The notes: generated by a model from the letters alone, not told the origin. Positions 6,785 to 14,309 are shown, counted from the stretch's first letter. The stretch is 14,961 bases of DNA from Candidatus Krumholzibacteriia bacterium (GCA_030590265.1 JAUUYW010000042.1:1-14961), one strand, 5' to 3'. Translations and numbers: made by a program.

Positions 6785-8008
6785 TTATCCAACTATGACC
6801 TTTTCGGAATCTTTCAGGGCGTGAAAGACTGCTTCGTTCAAATCCATCTCTTCGCTGAAGCGCAAAAGGTCCTGGGGACGGGCGTTCAAAATCGGTTTTG
6901 GCGAACGAATGGAGCAGCAATCGCGGTAGGGAAGGATGGAGGTTTTGAAGGCGCCAATGACTTTGGACCAGGCGGTGATTTCCATTTTGTCCATGCCCAC
7001 CAAGGGGCGCAGGATGGGCATTTCAATGTCGGGGCTGATGGCGCCGAGGTTGTGGATGGTCTGGCTGGCCACCTGGCCCAGGCTGTCGCCGGAAATAAGA
7101 GCCCGGCAACTGTTGTGCTTGGCCAGGCGTTCGGCGCATTTGAACATGAAACGACGGAACATGACCATGTCGTAGTTGTCGGGTACTACACCGATGGAGC
7201 GCATCTCAAAAGGGACTACGGGCACAAGGTGCAGGTTCAGGGGAACCGGTGAAAATTTCCCCAGGATTTTTGCCAACTCGATAATTTTGTCCACATCGGC
7301 TTCGGATCGGTTGCGTCCCGAATAAAAATGGATGAACTCAGGGCGAATGCCCCGGCGCATCATCAACCAGGCGGCCACGGGCGAATCGATGCCACCGCTG
7401 AGCAGGACCATGGCCCGGCCACTGGAGCCGGCGGGCAGGCCGCCGAAGGCAATTTCTTTGCCCGTAAAAACCAGCACATCATTTTTGAGAACCAGCACAT
7501 TGACCACCAGATCGGGATCGGTCATCTTGCCCGGAAGACCGCTCTCGGTGTGAACGGCGTAGCCGATGGCCATGCTGATTTCAGGGCTGGTGATGGGAAA
7601 AGTTTTATCACTGCGGCGAGTGGCGACCCTGAAGTTCTGGGCACTTCCTCTGTCTTGCTCGGTCATCTGGCAGGCCACTTCGGCAACCCTGGTCAAACGG
7701 GGTTCGCGCCCGGCTTCGAGGTCACTCATCAACTCTTCATCAATTTCAGTGCGGGGAATGGGCACCACCGGAGAAACCCACTGCAAACCAAACACCCTGC
7801 CCAGCTTTTCGGCCACCCGGGGCGCGGCGGTGTCGTCATCCAGATAAACCAGAACACGGCTCTCGATATGCCGCACGTCGGCGATGGGTTCGCCTTTCAA
7901 TGCTCTGCGGATGTTGTTGATCAACTTACGCATAAAAACAGTGCGGTTGCGCCCTTTGAGAGCGATTTCCGCATAAGTGGCGGCGATGATGGGTGTGGCC
8001 AGGGCCAT
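6785..8008 (-). CDS. thiI: tRNA 4-thiouridine synthase ThiI (short form)
   Basis: ThiI adenylates and thiolates U8 of tRNA and in many bacteria passes sulfur to ThiS for thiamine synthesis. This 407-residue form has an N-terminal ferredoxin-like/THUMP region (about 1-165, with AEIALKGRNR and FRVATRRSDKTFPITSPEI). Then comes the PP-loop ATPase signature SGGIDSPVA (204-212) and the later motif SGDSLGQVASQT (306-317). The end RDCCSIRSPKP (Cys364, Cys365) holds the conserved cysteine position. There is no C-terminal rhodanese domain, so it is the short type and needs an external sulfur donor. ATG at 8008 is chosen: GGAG lies six bases upstream and the product starts where family members do. An in-frame GTG at 8071 lacks support. 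It is divergent from pgi. Confidence 0.93.
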   Translation of the reverse strand: MALATPIIAATYAEIALKGRNRTVFMRKLINNIRRALKGEPIADVRHIESRVLVYLDDDTAAPRVAEKLGRVFGLQWVSPVVPIPRTEIDEELMSDLEAGREPRLTRVAEVACQMTEQDRGSAQNFRVATRRSDKTFPITSPEISMAIGYAVHTESGLPGKMTDPDLVVNVLVLKNDVLVFTGKEIAFGGLPAGSSGRAMVLLSGGIDSPVAAWLMMRRGIRPEFIHFYSGRNRSEADVDKIIELAKILGKFSPVPLNLHLVPVVPFEMRSIGVVPDNYDMVMFRRFMFKCAERLAKHNSCRALISGDSLGQVASQTIHNLGAISPDIEMPILRPLVGMDKMEITAWSKVIGAFKTSILPYRDCCSIRSPKPILNARPQDLLRFSEEMDLNEAVFHALKDSEKVIVG

Positions 8009-8035
8009 TTCTTTCTCCAGCCCGCATGATGGGCG

Positions 8036-8063
8036 TTGATTCTGTGCCAAGTCATAGTATCCT
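8036..8063 (+). promoter_or_regulatory. Candidate pgi promoter
   Basis: TTGATT (8036-8041), a 16-base spacer and TATCCT (8058-8063) lie 52 bases before the pgi ATG, in the 107-base gap shared with divergent thiI. Each box matches the sigma70 consensus at four of six positions. The position is right; the strength is modest. Confidence 0.35.
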
Positions 8064-8115
8064 AGGAACACACGAATAATACCAAAAGGCCGGTTGGCGC
8101 AAGGAGGATCCGGAA

Positions 8116-9369
8116 ATGGCGAAAATGACGGAATTTGGCGGGATCAAGCTGGATGTCTCAGCGACGGAATCTTTTTTGCCGGCAGAGGAGCTGGAGGCCA
8201 TGGCTCCGGCCGTGAACGCCGCCGCCGCTGAACTGGAAAATGGCATCTGCCCGGGGGCGGAGTATCTAGGCTGGCTGGACTTGCCGGATAGCTTCACGGA
8301 AGAGGATTTCCAGGCTTTCGAAGCTTCTGCTACCCGCGCCCAGGAAGACTCCCAAGTGTATGTGGTCATCGGCATTGGTGGATCCTACCTGGGTTCCCGG
8401 GCGGTTCTGGACGCTCTGCGCGGCATGGAAACCGATTCGCGAACAGGTTATCCCGAGATCATTTTTGCCGGGACCGGCCTCTGCTCTTCAACCCTGAACC
8501 GGGTGCTTTCCAAATGCACGGGCAGCAACTTCCGCATCTGTGTGATTTCCAAATCGGGCACAACTCTGGAGCCTGCGGTGGCCTTCCGGACTCTGCGCAG
8601 CATCCTTTTGGAAAAATATGGTTCCACCGAAGCGGCCCGAAGGATTACTGCGGTGACCGATGGCAGCCGCGGCGCCCTGCGACAGCTGGCCGACAGTGAA
8701 GGTTTTGAAACTTTTGTGATTCCGGACGATGTTGGCGGACGCTTCTCGGTGCTGACCCCGGTAGGGCTGATTCCCCTGGCCGCCGCCGGTATCGACGTGA
8801 GGGCTCTGGTGGCTGGTGCCCAAAAAATGAGGATCGCCTGCCAATCCACTGATTTGCGCAATAATCCCGCGCATTTGTACGCTGCGGTGCGGCACGGTCT
8901 CTACACCAAGGGTTTCACCACCGAAGTGATGAGCACCTTTCACGGTGATCTGCAAACCATCCAGGAGTGGTGGAAGCAACTCTTTGGCGAGAGTGAAGGC
9001 AAAGGAGGCCAAGGCATTTTCCCCGCCTCCACGGTGTTCACCACTGATTTGCACAGCATGGGCCAGTATATTCAGGACGGTCGTCGCAACCTGCAGGAAA
9101 CCTTCCTTTGCGTGCGCAACGCCGTCTCGCGGTTGACAGTGCCCAACGATGAATCCGAAGGTGGCAATCTGGATGGCCTGAACTATCTGGCCGGGCGAAC
9201 CCTGGACGATATCAACTGGAAGGCCTACGAAGGCACCAAACGCGCCCACGGTGCTGGCGGAGTGCCCTGCACAAGCTTGGAAATCGACAACATCACTCCC
9301 GAGGTCATCGGAGGGTTGCTGTATATGTTTGAAAAGCGGTGGGCATTAGTGGCCGTTTGCTCGGAGTGA
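8116..9369 (+). CDS. pgi: Glucose-6-phosphate isomerase, frameshifted near 3' end
   Basis: Interconverts glucose-6-phosphate and fructose-6-phosphate in glycolysis and gluconeogenesis. This is the shorter bacterial type. It has the phosphate-binding segments VVIGIGGSYLGSRAV (83-97) and ISKSGTTLEPA (144-154), the family signature DDVGGRFSVLTPVG (204-217), Glu291 in GESEGKGG, and HGAGGVP (378-384). The ATG at 8116 follows a full ribosome site AAGGAGG at 8101-8107. The frame as written ends at residue 417 with FEKRWALVAVCSE, which does not match the family. One base is missing at or near the A run at 9332-9335; the normal C-terminus continues in the next frame to 9440. Restored, the enzyme would be 441 residues. 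As written the product lacks the conserved C-terminal helix and its expected catalytic lysine. Confidence 0.93.
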   Translation: MAKMTEFGGIKLDVSATESFLPAEELEAMAPAVNAAAAELENGICPGAEYLGWLDLPDSFTEEDFQAFEASATRAQEDSQVYVVIGIGGSYLGSRAVLDALRGMETDSRTGYPEIIFAGTGLCSSTLNRVLSKCTGSNFRICVISKSGTTLEPAVAFRTLRSILLEKYGSTEAARRITAVTDGSRGALRQLADSEGFETFVIPDDVGGRFSVLTPVGLIPLAAAGIDVRALVAGAQKMRIACQSTDLRNNPAHLYAAVRHGLYTKGFTTEVMSTFHGDLQTIQEWWKQLFGESEGKGGQGIFPASTVFTTDLHSMGQYIQDGRRNLQETFLCVRNAVSRLTVPNDESEGGNLDGLNYLAGRTLDDINWKAYEGTKRAHGAGGVPCTSLEIDNITPEVIGGLLYMFEKRWALVAVCSE

Positions 9370-9440
9370 ATCCCTTCGATCAACCGGGGGTGGAAACCTA
9401 TAAAAAAGAGATGTTCAGGCTGCTGGGCAAACCGGAGTAG
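9332..9440 (+). other. Displaced C-terminal coding segment of pgi (-1 frame)
   Basis: Read in the frame ending with the TAG at 9438-9440, this stretch gives AVGISGRLLGVNPFDQPGVE, then TYKKEMFRLLGKPE. It is the typical ending of glucose-6-phosphate isomerases (compare GVNPFDQPGVEAYKKNMF in Bacillus-type enzymes). Adding one A to the run at 9332-9335 joins it in frame to the upstream gene as FEKAVGISG. The preserved protein sequence after the shift argues for a very recent mutation or a one-base sequence error. No stop interrupts it. Confidence 0.9.
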
Positions 9441-9492
9441 TTGCCCTCCGGCCCGGTGAAGACTATTTTTGCCGGGTGGAAAAGAACCAATG

Positions 9493-9518
9493 GGCCGGGT
9501 GCCCATAACCCGGCCTTT
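9493..9518 (+). terminator. Hairpin after pgi, weak terminator or leader
   Basis: GGCCGGGT (9493-9500) pairs perfectly with ACCCGGCC (9508-9515) around a 7-base loop, with only TTT after it. It lies 52 bases after the pgi stop at 9440 and 25 bases before the lipoprotein GTG. The short T tract makes termination partial at best; it may only separate the two messages. Confidence 0.5.
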
Positions 9519-9543
9519 CGATTGAAAACCCAGGAGACTTCCC

Positions 9544-10368
9544 GTGAAAAAGAATGCGCGTTTTGCCCTTTTGATCCTTGCCATGAGCCTCGTTGTTTTT
9601 GTGTTGGCCGGTTGCCAGGAAGAGGCCACCACCCGGGACATTGAACCTGAAAGCATGGCCCAGGCTGCCGATGAACATGCCGGCCACGACCATCCCGCCG
9701 CAGCGACCGAGTTGGGGGGCATCATCCTCGAGACCATGGATTCGGGTGGATATTCCTATGTGCACCTGGACATGGGTGTTGAGATAGTCTGGATCGCCGG
9801 GCCGGCCACCGCCGGGTTGGTTGTCGGTGAAAAAGCCACCTTTGAAGGCGCCATGGAAATGCGAAATTTCCACGCCAAGAGTTTGGACCGGACCTTTGAG
9901 ACCATTCTCTTTGTAGGAAATATCTACAAGGATGGCGAAGCTCCCGCCGGTGATGGTGGCGGCATGCCCAGTGCGATGGGTGGCATGGGTGACATGGGTG
10001 GGTCCGACCATCCCGTCAGCGGCACCAAAACAGTTCTGGAGAATGCCAAAGTCGAGGGTGTGGCCAAAGCTTCCGGTGGTTACACCGTGGCCGAGATCTA
10101 CACCAAGGCCGCCGAACTGGCCGACAAAGAAGTGGTCCTGCGCGGCCGGGTGGTCAAATTCAGCCGCAACATCATGGGAACCAACTGGCTGCATGTGCAG
10201 GATGGCAGCGGTGATGCTGCTACCAGCGACCTCACGGTGACTTCCGATGGTCATGCCCAGGTCGGGGATCTGGTGTTGATTACCGGCAAGCTTTCAGTGG
10301 ATAAGGATTTTGGTGCCGGGTATAAGTACCACGTGATCATCGAAGGAGCTTCTGTAGTCAAGGAGTAA
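9544..10368 (+). CDS. Lipoprotein with two OB-fold-like (NrfJ-type) domains and Met/His-rich linker
   Basis: A 274-residue lipoprotein: signal peptide with lipobox LAGC, lipidated Cys24, so membrane-anchored and facing the periplasm. A first OB-like domain at about 57-128 (GGIILETMDSGGYSYVHLDMG, VWIAGPA) matches the small NrfJ-like family seen beside c-type cytochromes. A second OB domain lies at about 195-272 (EVVLRGRVVKFSRNIMGTNWLHVQDGSG, DKDFGAGYKYHVIIE). Between and before them are metal-ligand-rich stretches: DEHAGHDHP (43-51) and a Gly/Met segment with five Met in 11 residues (141-151), then SDHP. The start is GTG at 9544, with AGGAG seven bases upstream. Metal (copper) handling or cytochrome assembly is plausible but inferred from composition only. 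Confidence 0.85.
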   Translation: MKKNARFALLILAMSLVVFVLAGCQEEATTRDIEPESMAQAADEHAGHDHPAAATELGGIILETMDSGGYSYVHLDMGVEIVWIAGPATAGLVVGEKATFEGAMEMRNFHAKSLDRTFETILFVGNIYKDGEAPAGDGGGMPSAMGGMGDMGGSDHPVSGTKTVLENAKVEGVAKASGGYTVAEIYTKAAELADKEVVLRGRVVKFSRNIMGTNWLHVQDGSGDAATSDLTVTSDGHAQVGDLVLITGKLSVDKDFGAGYKYHVIIEGASVVKE

Positions 10369-10373
10369 GCTTC

Positions 10374-12374
10374 TCAGTTCTCCGTTGCCAACACCGGCAA
10401 TGCAACCCGGACCGTCAACCCTCGGTCCGGGTTTTGTTTTGCAGTAATCTCCCCACCATGAGCTTCCACAATGGTGCGGCAGATGGGAAGACCCATACCC
10501 AAGCCTTCGTCCTTGGGAGTGACGAAGGGTACAAACATATCCGAAAGAACTTCCACGGAAACTTTGGGACCGGAATCATGGACATCCAGGCAAAGGGTGT
10601 TTCGGTTCAGGCGTTTGGTGGATATGACAACTGCTGCATCTGTTGTGCCTTGTGCCACCGCGAAGGCATTTTGAATAACATTCAGGAATACCTGTTGAAG
10701 TTGAATTCGGTCTCCTGAGATGGCGGGCAAATCTTCAGCCAGGTCGAGATTCATCTTAACGTCCTGGGCCTTGAATTCTGATTTCAGGAAGGCCGCGGCT
10801 TCGCGAACCACTTGATTCGCATCCAGGGTTTCGGATTGCCATTCTTCCTTGCGCATCATTCGCCGCAAACGCAAAATGATTTGCTGGGCCCGATCGGCAT
10901 CGGAACGGATGTCGCCCAGGGTAGCTTTTGTCTCCATAAGGTCCGGCGAATTTAAGTCCAAAAAATTGTTGGCCGCCCGGGTGTTGACCACGATGGCGCC
11001 CAGGGGCTGGTTCAACTCATGGGCAAAGGCTGCTGCCAGTTCACCCATGGTGGCCACCCTGCCCACATGAGCCAATTCCTCCCTGGATGCTTTTTCCAGG
11101 TCGGAATGAGCCCGGCTGATGGCTTCGTTGGCCAAACTGATTTGTTGATGAGCTCGTTTCTGGAAAAGATACCGGTTAAAAATCAGGATCAAAATGGCCA
11201 GGGTGAGGCCCACGGCCATCATCAGAAAATTCCGCTGGGATTTCTCAATCTCTTTCTCTTTGGTGAGGACCTCAATTTCCTGATCCTTCAACTCCACTTG
11301 AAACCGAGCATCGGCGGCGGCCATTTGCTGGGTCTGTTCTTCGTTGAACAACTTGTCGTGGGCTGCTTGGTAACGGCGATAGTAGTCCAGGGCTTGGGCT
11401 GGATCCCCAGCCAATTCATAAGCTTCGGCAAGGCCCAAGAGGTTGTCTCGCATCAACTCCTGGATTTCCATTTCCTCGGACATGGCCAAGGCTTGATTCA
11501 GGTGTTCGATGGCTCGATCGAAAGAGCCCTGCCTGGTGTAAATTTTTCCAATATTGTGAAGGCAAACCGATACACCCTGACGGTCTTCAAGCTCTCTGCG
11601 AATTTCCAGGGATCGTTGATGTTGATCAAGGGCTTCAGCCAATTGCCCCTGCTTCTCAAGAACCAAACCAATATTGGTCAATGACAAGGCCATGCCCGGC
11701 TTTTCATGGATGGTTTCTCCCAGGGCCAATGCTGTTTCAAGGTGCTCGAGAGCATCTGAATAATCCCCATGATCATAAAGCAGCAGGCCGATGTTGTTGT
11801 GGGAACTGGCCACCATTCCGGTCATCTCAAGCTCTTGATACAAGGCCATGGATTTTTTGTAATAAATCAGGGCCTGCTCGAAATTTCCGGCAGTATGGTG
11901 CACATTGGCCACATTGTTGATGATGGGAGCGGAGCCAGCTTTGTCGTCCATTTCCTGATGCAAAGCCAGGGCCTGATTGTAATAATCGAGGGCTTTGTCG
12001 TGCTCTCCCCAAATGAAGTAAATGACGCCTATGTTGCTCAGGGCCCTGGCTGAATTGCTTGCATCGCCAATCATCTGGCCCAAAGCCAGGCTATCCTGAT
12101 AATTTCGCAAAGCCAGGCGGTATTCACCCAGGTAATAATTGGCGATGCCCATGGTCATCAGGGCTTGGCATCGTTGTTTGTCCCGGTTCAGCTCTGTGGC
12201 CATAACCAGGGCTCTTTGGGCAAATCCAAGTGACATGCGAGGATCGTTGCGCTGAGAATCCTGAGCTTGGGAAAGCAGTTCAGCCACTGGATCTTCCACA
12301 TCTTGGGAATAAACAGGCACATTTGTGAACAGGATGAACAAAGCGGAGACCATCAGAATCATCAGGTTTCGCAA
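10374..12374 (-). CDS. TPR-sensor hybrid-type membrane histidine kinase
   Basis: A 666-residue sensor kinase. A signal sequence (1-24, LMILMVSALFILF) leads to about seven TPR repeats with a strict 40-residue period at about 72-345 (NIG...G....AL....ALAL pattern). A coiled stretch and one membrane helix follow (382-401, FLMMAVGLTLAILILIF), so the TPRs face the periplasm. The kinase core has His452 in AFAHELNQPLGA, the N box LNVIQNAFAVA (Asn569), an intact G2 box GLGMGLPI (624-631) and PFVTPKDE. The G1 box reads DSGPK (600-604) where DxGxG is expected. TTG at 12374 is preferred: AGGAAGG lies six bases upstream. A TTG at 12410 would add 12 residues but has no ribosome site. It is divergent from a FixJ-type regulator, its likely partner, and tail to tail with the lipoprotein gene, 5 bases apart. 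Confidence 0.92.
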   Translation of the reverse strand: MRNLMILMVSALFILFTNVPVYSQDVEDPVAELLSQAQDSQRNDPRMSLGFAQRALVMATELNRDKQRCQALMTMGIANYYLGEYRLALRNYQDSLALGQMIGDASNSARALSNIGVIYFIWGEHDKALDYYNQALALHQEMDDKAGSAPIINNVANVHHTAGNFEQALIYYKKSMALYQELEMTGMVASSHNNIGLLLYDHGDYSDALEHLETALALGETIHEKPGMALSLTNIGLVLEKQGQLAEALDQHQRSLEIRRELEDRQGVSVCLHNIGKIYTRQGSFDRAIEHLNQALAMSEEMEIQELMRDNLLGLAEAYELAGDPAQALDYYRRYQAAHDKLFNEEQTQQMAAADARFQVELKDQEIEVLTKEKEIEKSQRNFLMMAVGLTLAILILIFNRYLFQKRAHQQISLANEAISRAHSDLEKASREELAHVGRVATMGELAAAFAHELNQPLGAIVVNTRAANNFLDLNSPDLMETKATLGDIRSDADRAQQIILRLRRMMRKEEWQSETLDANQVVREAAAFLKSEFKAQDVKMNLDLAEDLPAISGDRIQLQQVFLNVIQNAFAVAQGTTDAAVVISTKRLNRNTLCLDVHDSGPKVSVEVLSDMFVPFVTPKDEGLGMGLPICRTIVEAHGGEITAKQNPDRGLTVRVALPVLATEN
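10404..10440 (+). terminator. Rho-independent terminator embedded in opposing kinase gene
   Basis: AACCCGGACCG (10404-10414) pairs perfectly with CGGTCCGGGTT (10423-10433), loop of 8, followed by TTGTTTT. It stands 35 bases after the lipoprotein stop and serves that plus-strand gene. All of it lies inside the last codons of the convergent kinase, where the same bases encode NPDRGLTVRV on the other strand. Confidence 0.85.
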
Positions 12375-12440
12375 AAAAAACCTTCCTACGGGAATGAGAC
12401 CTTGGTCCAATTGTTTTCGCAGCAGAAAATAACGATACTA

Positions 12441-12460
12441 CTCAAAACATTATACTTGAG
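12441..12460 (-). promoter_or_regulatory. Candidate -10 box within inverted repeat, TPR-kinase promoter
   Basis: On the minus strand a perfect TATAAT reads from 12454 to 12449, about 75 bases upstream of the kinase TTG. It is framed by CTCAA (12441-12445) and TTGAG (12456-12460), a 5-bp inverted repeat that could be an operator over the -10. No good -35 box stands at the right distance, so the promoter would need activation or is chance. Confidence 0.3.
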
Positions 12461-12491
12461 ATCCATGTCCCCGAACAGAAACGATTAGGAC

Positions 12492-13463
12492 TTGAAAGGT
12501 CAGCCACAAAAGATCAATAATGAGCTTTCCGGAGGAAGCCTCGAAATACCGGGGACGACTTTCTTGGAGCTGACCGAGCAGGTGCATCAAATGCACCAAT
12601 ATTTGGCGTCCACCCGGCGACACTTGATAAGGGCCCTGGATCCCATTAAATCCGGCCAAATCTCGAATTCAGCCAGTGCGGCTTTGACTTTTGCCCTTCA
12701 GGAAAACGATCAGGCCTTTGCGTCTCTGGTTAAATTACGATGGAGCTTGTTTCGTCAAAAGGATACCCGGCAACAGAATGAGGTGAATCGCGTGACCCGC
12801 AAGGATGAGACCCAGGAAAATTTGAATCTCCCGGACCCCATTGTTTATGTGGTGGACGATGATTCATCCATGCGTCGGGCTCTGGAGCGCCTTTTGAAAT
12901 CCATTAGCCTGGATTACCGGACATTTTCGTCTGCCAAGGAATTTCTGGACTACGACCGCCCCGAAGTTCCTTCCTGTGTGGTGCTGGATGTGCGCATGCC
13001 CCGCATGAGTGGGCTGGATCTGCAAAAGGAGCTGGAGAAAAGAAAATCCATCATCCCCATCATTTTCATCACTGGTCACGGGGACATCAACATGGCGGTC
13101 AAGGCCATGAAGGATGGAGCCCAGGACTTCCTGCCCAAGCCATTCCACGACCAGGATTTGCTCGACTCCATCAACCGCGCCCTGTCCGGTTACGAAGAAT
13201 TGCAAATCACCCGCCTTGAGAACAGGGCTATCTGGGAGCGAATCAACCGCCTGACGCCTCGGGAACGTGAGGTCATGGAGATGCTGATCACCGGCATGCT
13301 CAACAAGCAGGTTGCTTACGATCTGGGTGCTTCAGAAAAAACCATCAAGGTTCATCGGGGCCGAATTATGGAAAAGATGGAGGCGGAATCCCTGGTTGAG
13401 TTGGTGCGCATGACTGGTCGGGTGGGGATTGAAGGTCCGGAGAACTCCGAGAACCGGGACTGA
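12492..13463 (+). CDS. FixJ/NarL-type response regulator with N-terminal extension
   Basis: A two-domain transcription regulator. Numbering from the TTG at 12492 (323 residues), the receiver covers about 116-232: acidic pocket VVDDD (120-124), phospho-acceptor Asp166 (VVLDVRMP), Thr194 (FITGHGD), Lys216 (FLPKPF). A LuxR/GerE helix-turn-helix fills about 253-318 (LTPREREVMEMLITGMLNKQVAYDLGASEKTIKVHR). FITGHGDI and the LTPRE...NK..A..L..S.KT...HR pattern are FixJ-like. Residues 1-100 match nothing I know but are helical and show coding-like codon use from about 12560. The start is uncertain: the TTG at 12492 has no properly spaced ribosome site, whereas GTG at 12792 has GAGGTG six bases upstream and gives a normal 223-residue FixJ. 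It is divergent from the TPR kinase, and 51 bases separate it from the next lipoprotein gene. Confidence 0.9.
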   Translation: MKGQPQKINNELSGGSLEIPGTTFLELTEQVHQMHQYLASTRRHLIRALDPIKSGQISNSASAALTFALQENDQAFASLVKLRWSLFRQKDTRQQNEVNRVTRKDETQENLNLPDPIVYVVDDDSSMRRALERLLKSISLDYRTFSSAKEFLDYDRPEVPSCVVLDVRMPRMSGLDLQKELEKRKSIIPIIFITGHGDINMAVKAMKDGAQDFLPKPFHDQDLLDSINRALSGYEELQITRLENRAIWERINRLTPREREVMEMLITGMLNKQVAYDLGASEKTIKVHRGRIMEKMEAESLVELVRMTGRVGIEGPENSENRD

Positions 13464-13514
13464 AGCTCACAATTGGTCCTGGATCCATTCCATTGCCATC
13501 GAAAGGAAGCTGTC

Positions 13515-14291
13515 ATGTCTCGTTTATTTTTTGCTTTTGGGGCCATCGCGACTCTCTCCTTGCTTCTGGCTTCCTGCGCCACCGTTCCAGCAGGAAATTC
13601 CGAAACCGGATACACCATTCACGGATATGTGGGTAAGGATTCCCAAACCGCCGCCGCAGGTTCAACAGTTTTGCTGCTCAACGGTAGCACAGGCAAGGCT
13701 TTGGCCACGGACCAGGCGGATTTCTTTGGCAAGTACGACTTCAAGGGACTGCAGCCAGGGCACTACCAATTGAAAATTGGAGAAATTGTCCAGGATGTAG
13801 TCGTGTTGGAGGAAAACGTGCGCCGGGATATCGACCTGAGTGATCCCACGGGAGCCATGAATTATGGTGACGTCGGCATGAAGGAACTGGAAGAGCAAAT
13901 GGCGGCAGCCGCTTCGGGCAAAGCAGCTCCCGCTGGTCCCAATGATGAAAAACTGGCCAGCGAAATAGCCGGTACCTGGTGGGGGTATTCGGGTTCCACG
14001 GAAACAAAGTACGGTTTGTGCCCCGATGGCACTTACACCGACTACAGCGAATCGGGCTACTCGGGAACAATGAGTGATGCGGGTGGCAATCAGACAGGAG
14101 CCTGGGGCACGGCCAGTCAGAGTGGCGGGCAAGGCAGTTGGGTTATTCAGGGCGATTACCAATCGGGCACCATCTCGGTGCGGTACAACGATGGGAGCAT
14201 TCGCAAAATTGAGTATAAACGGGGTAATGATGAAGGGTGTTACCTGTTTGATGGACGGTTACTTTGCCGAACTTCCAGCAAATGTGAATAA
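13515..14291 (+). CDS. Lipoprotein with carboxypeptidase-regulatory-like domain
   Basis: A 258-residue lipoprotein with lipobox LASC and lipidated Cys21. Residues about 33-108 form a carboxypeptidase-regulatory-like beta sandwich (YTIHGYVGKDSQTAAAGSTV, FFGKYDFKGLQPGHYQLKIG, DVVVLEENVRRDIDL). After an Ala-rich helix (about 118-140) comes a beta-rich, Gly/Ser/Tyr-rich C-terminal half beginning GTWWGYSGSTETKYGLCPDG and ending GCYLFDGRLLCRTSSKCE. Its four cysteines could make disulfides; I do not recognise this half. The ATG at 13515 is preferred, with AAGGAAG just upstream and the signal peptide starting there. It follows the regulator gene closely on the same strand and may share its transcript. 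Function unknown; an envelope surface role is inferred. Confidence 0.85.
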   Translation: MSRLFFAFGAIATLSLLLASCATVPAGNSETGYTIHGYVGKDSQTAAAGSTVLLLNGSTGKALATDQADFFGKYDFKGLQPGHYQLKIGEIVQDVVVLEENVRRDIDLSDPTGAMNYGDVGMKELEEQMAAAASGKAAPAGPNDEKLASEIAGTWWGYSGSTETKYGLCPDGTYTDYSESGYSGTMSDAGGNQTGAWGTASQSGGQGSWVIQGDYQSGTISVRYNDGSIRKIEYKRGNDEGCYLFDGRLLCRTSSKCE

Positions 14292-14309
14292 GGATGGTTG
14301 GACAGTGAT

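Noticed and set aside
8009..8071. Upstream GTG start for thiI, adding 21 residues
   Set aside because: The added residues are not family-like, there is no ribosome site, and it would cover the likely pgi promoter.
9325..9345. Programmed -1 frameshifting in pgi
   Set aside because: TTT GAA AAG is not a slippery heptamer, and housekeeping isomerases are not known to use recoding; a missing base is simpler.
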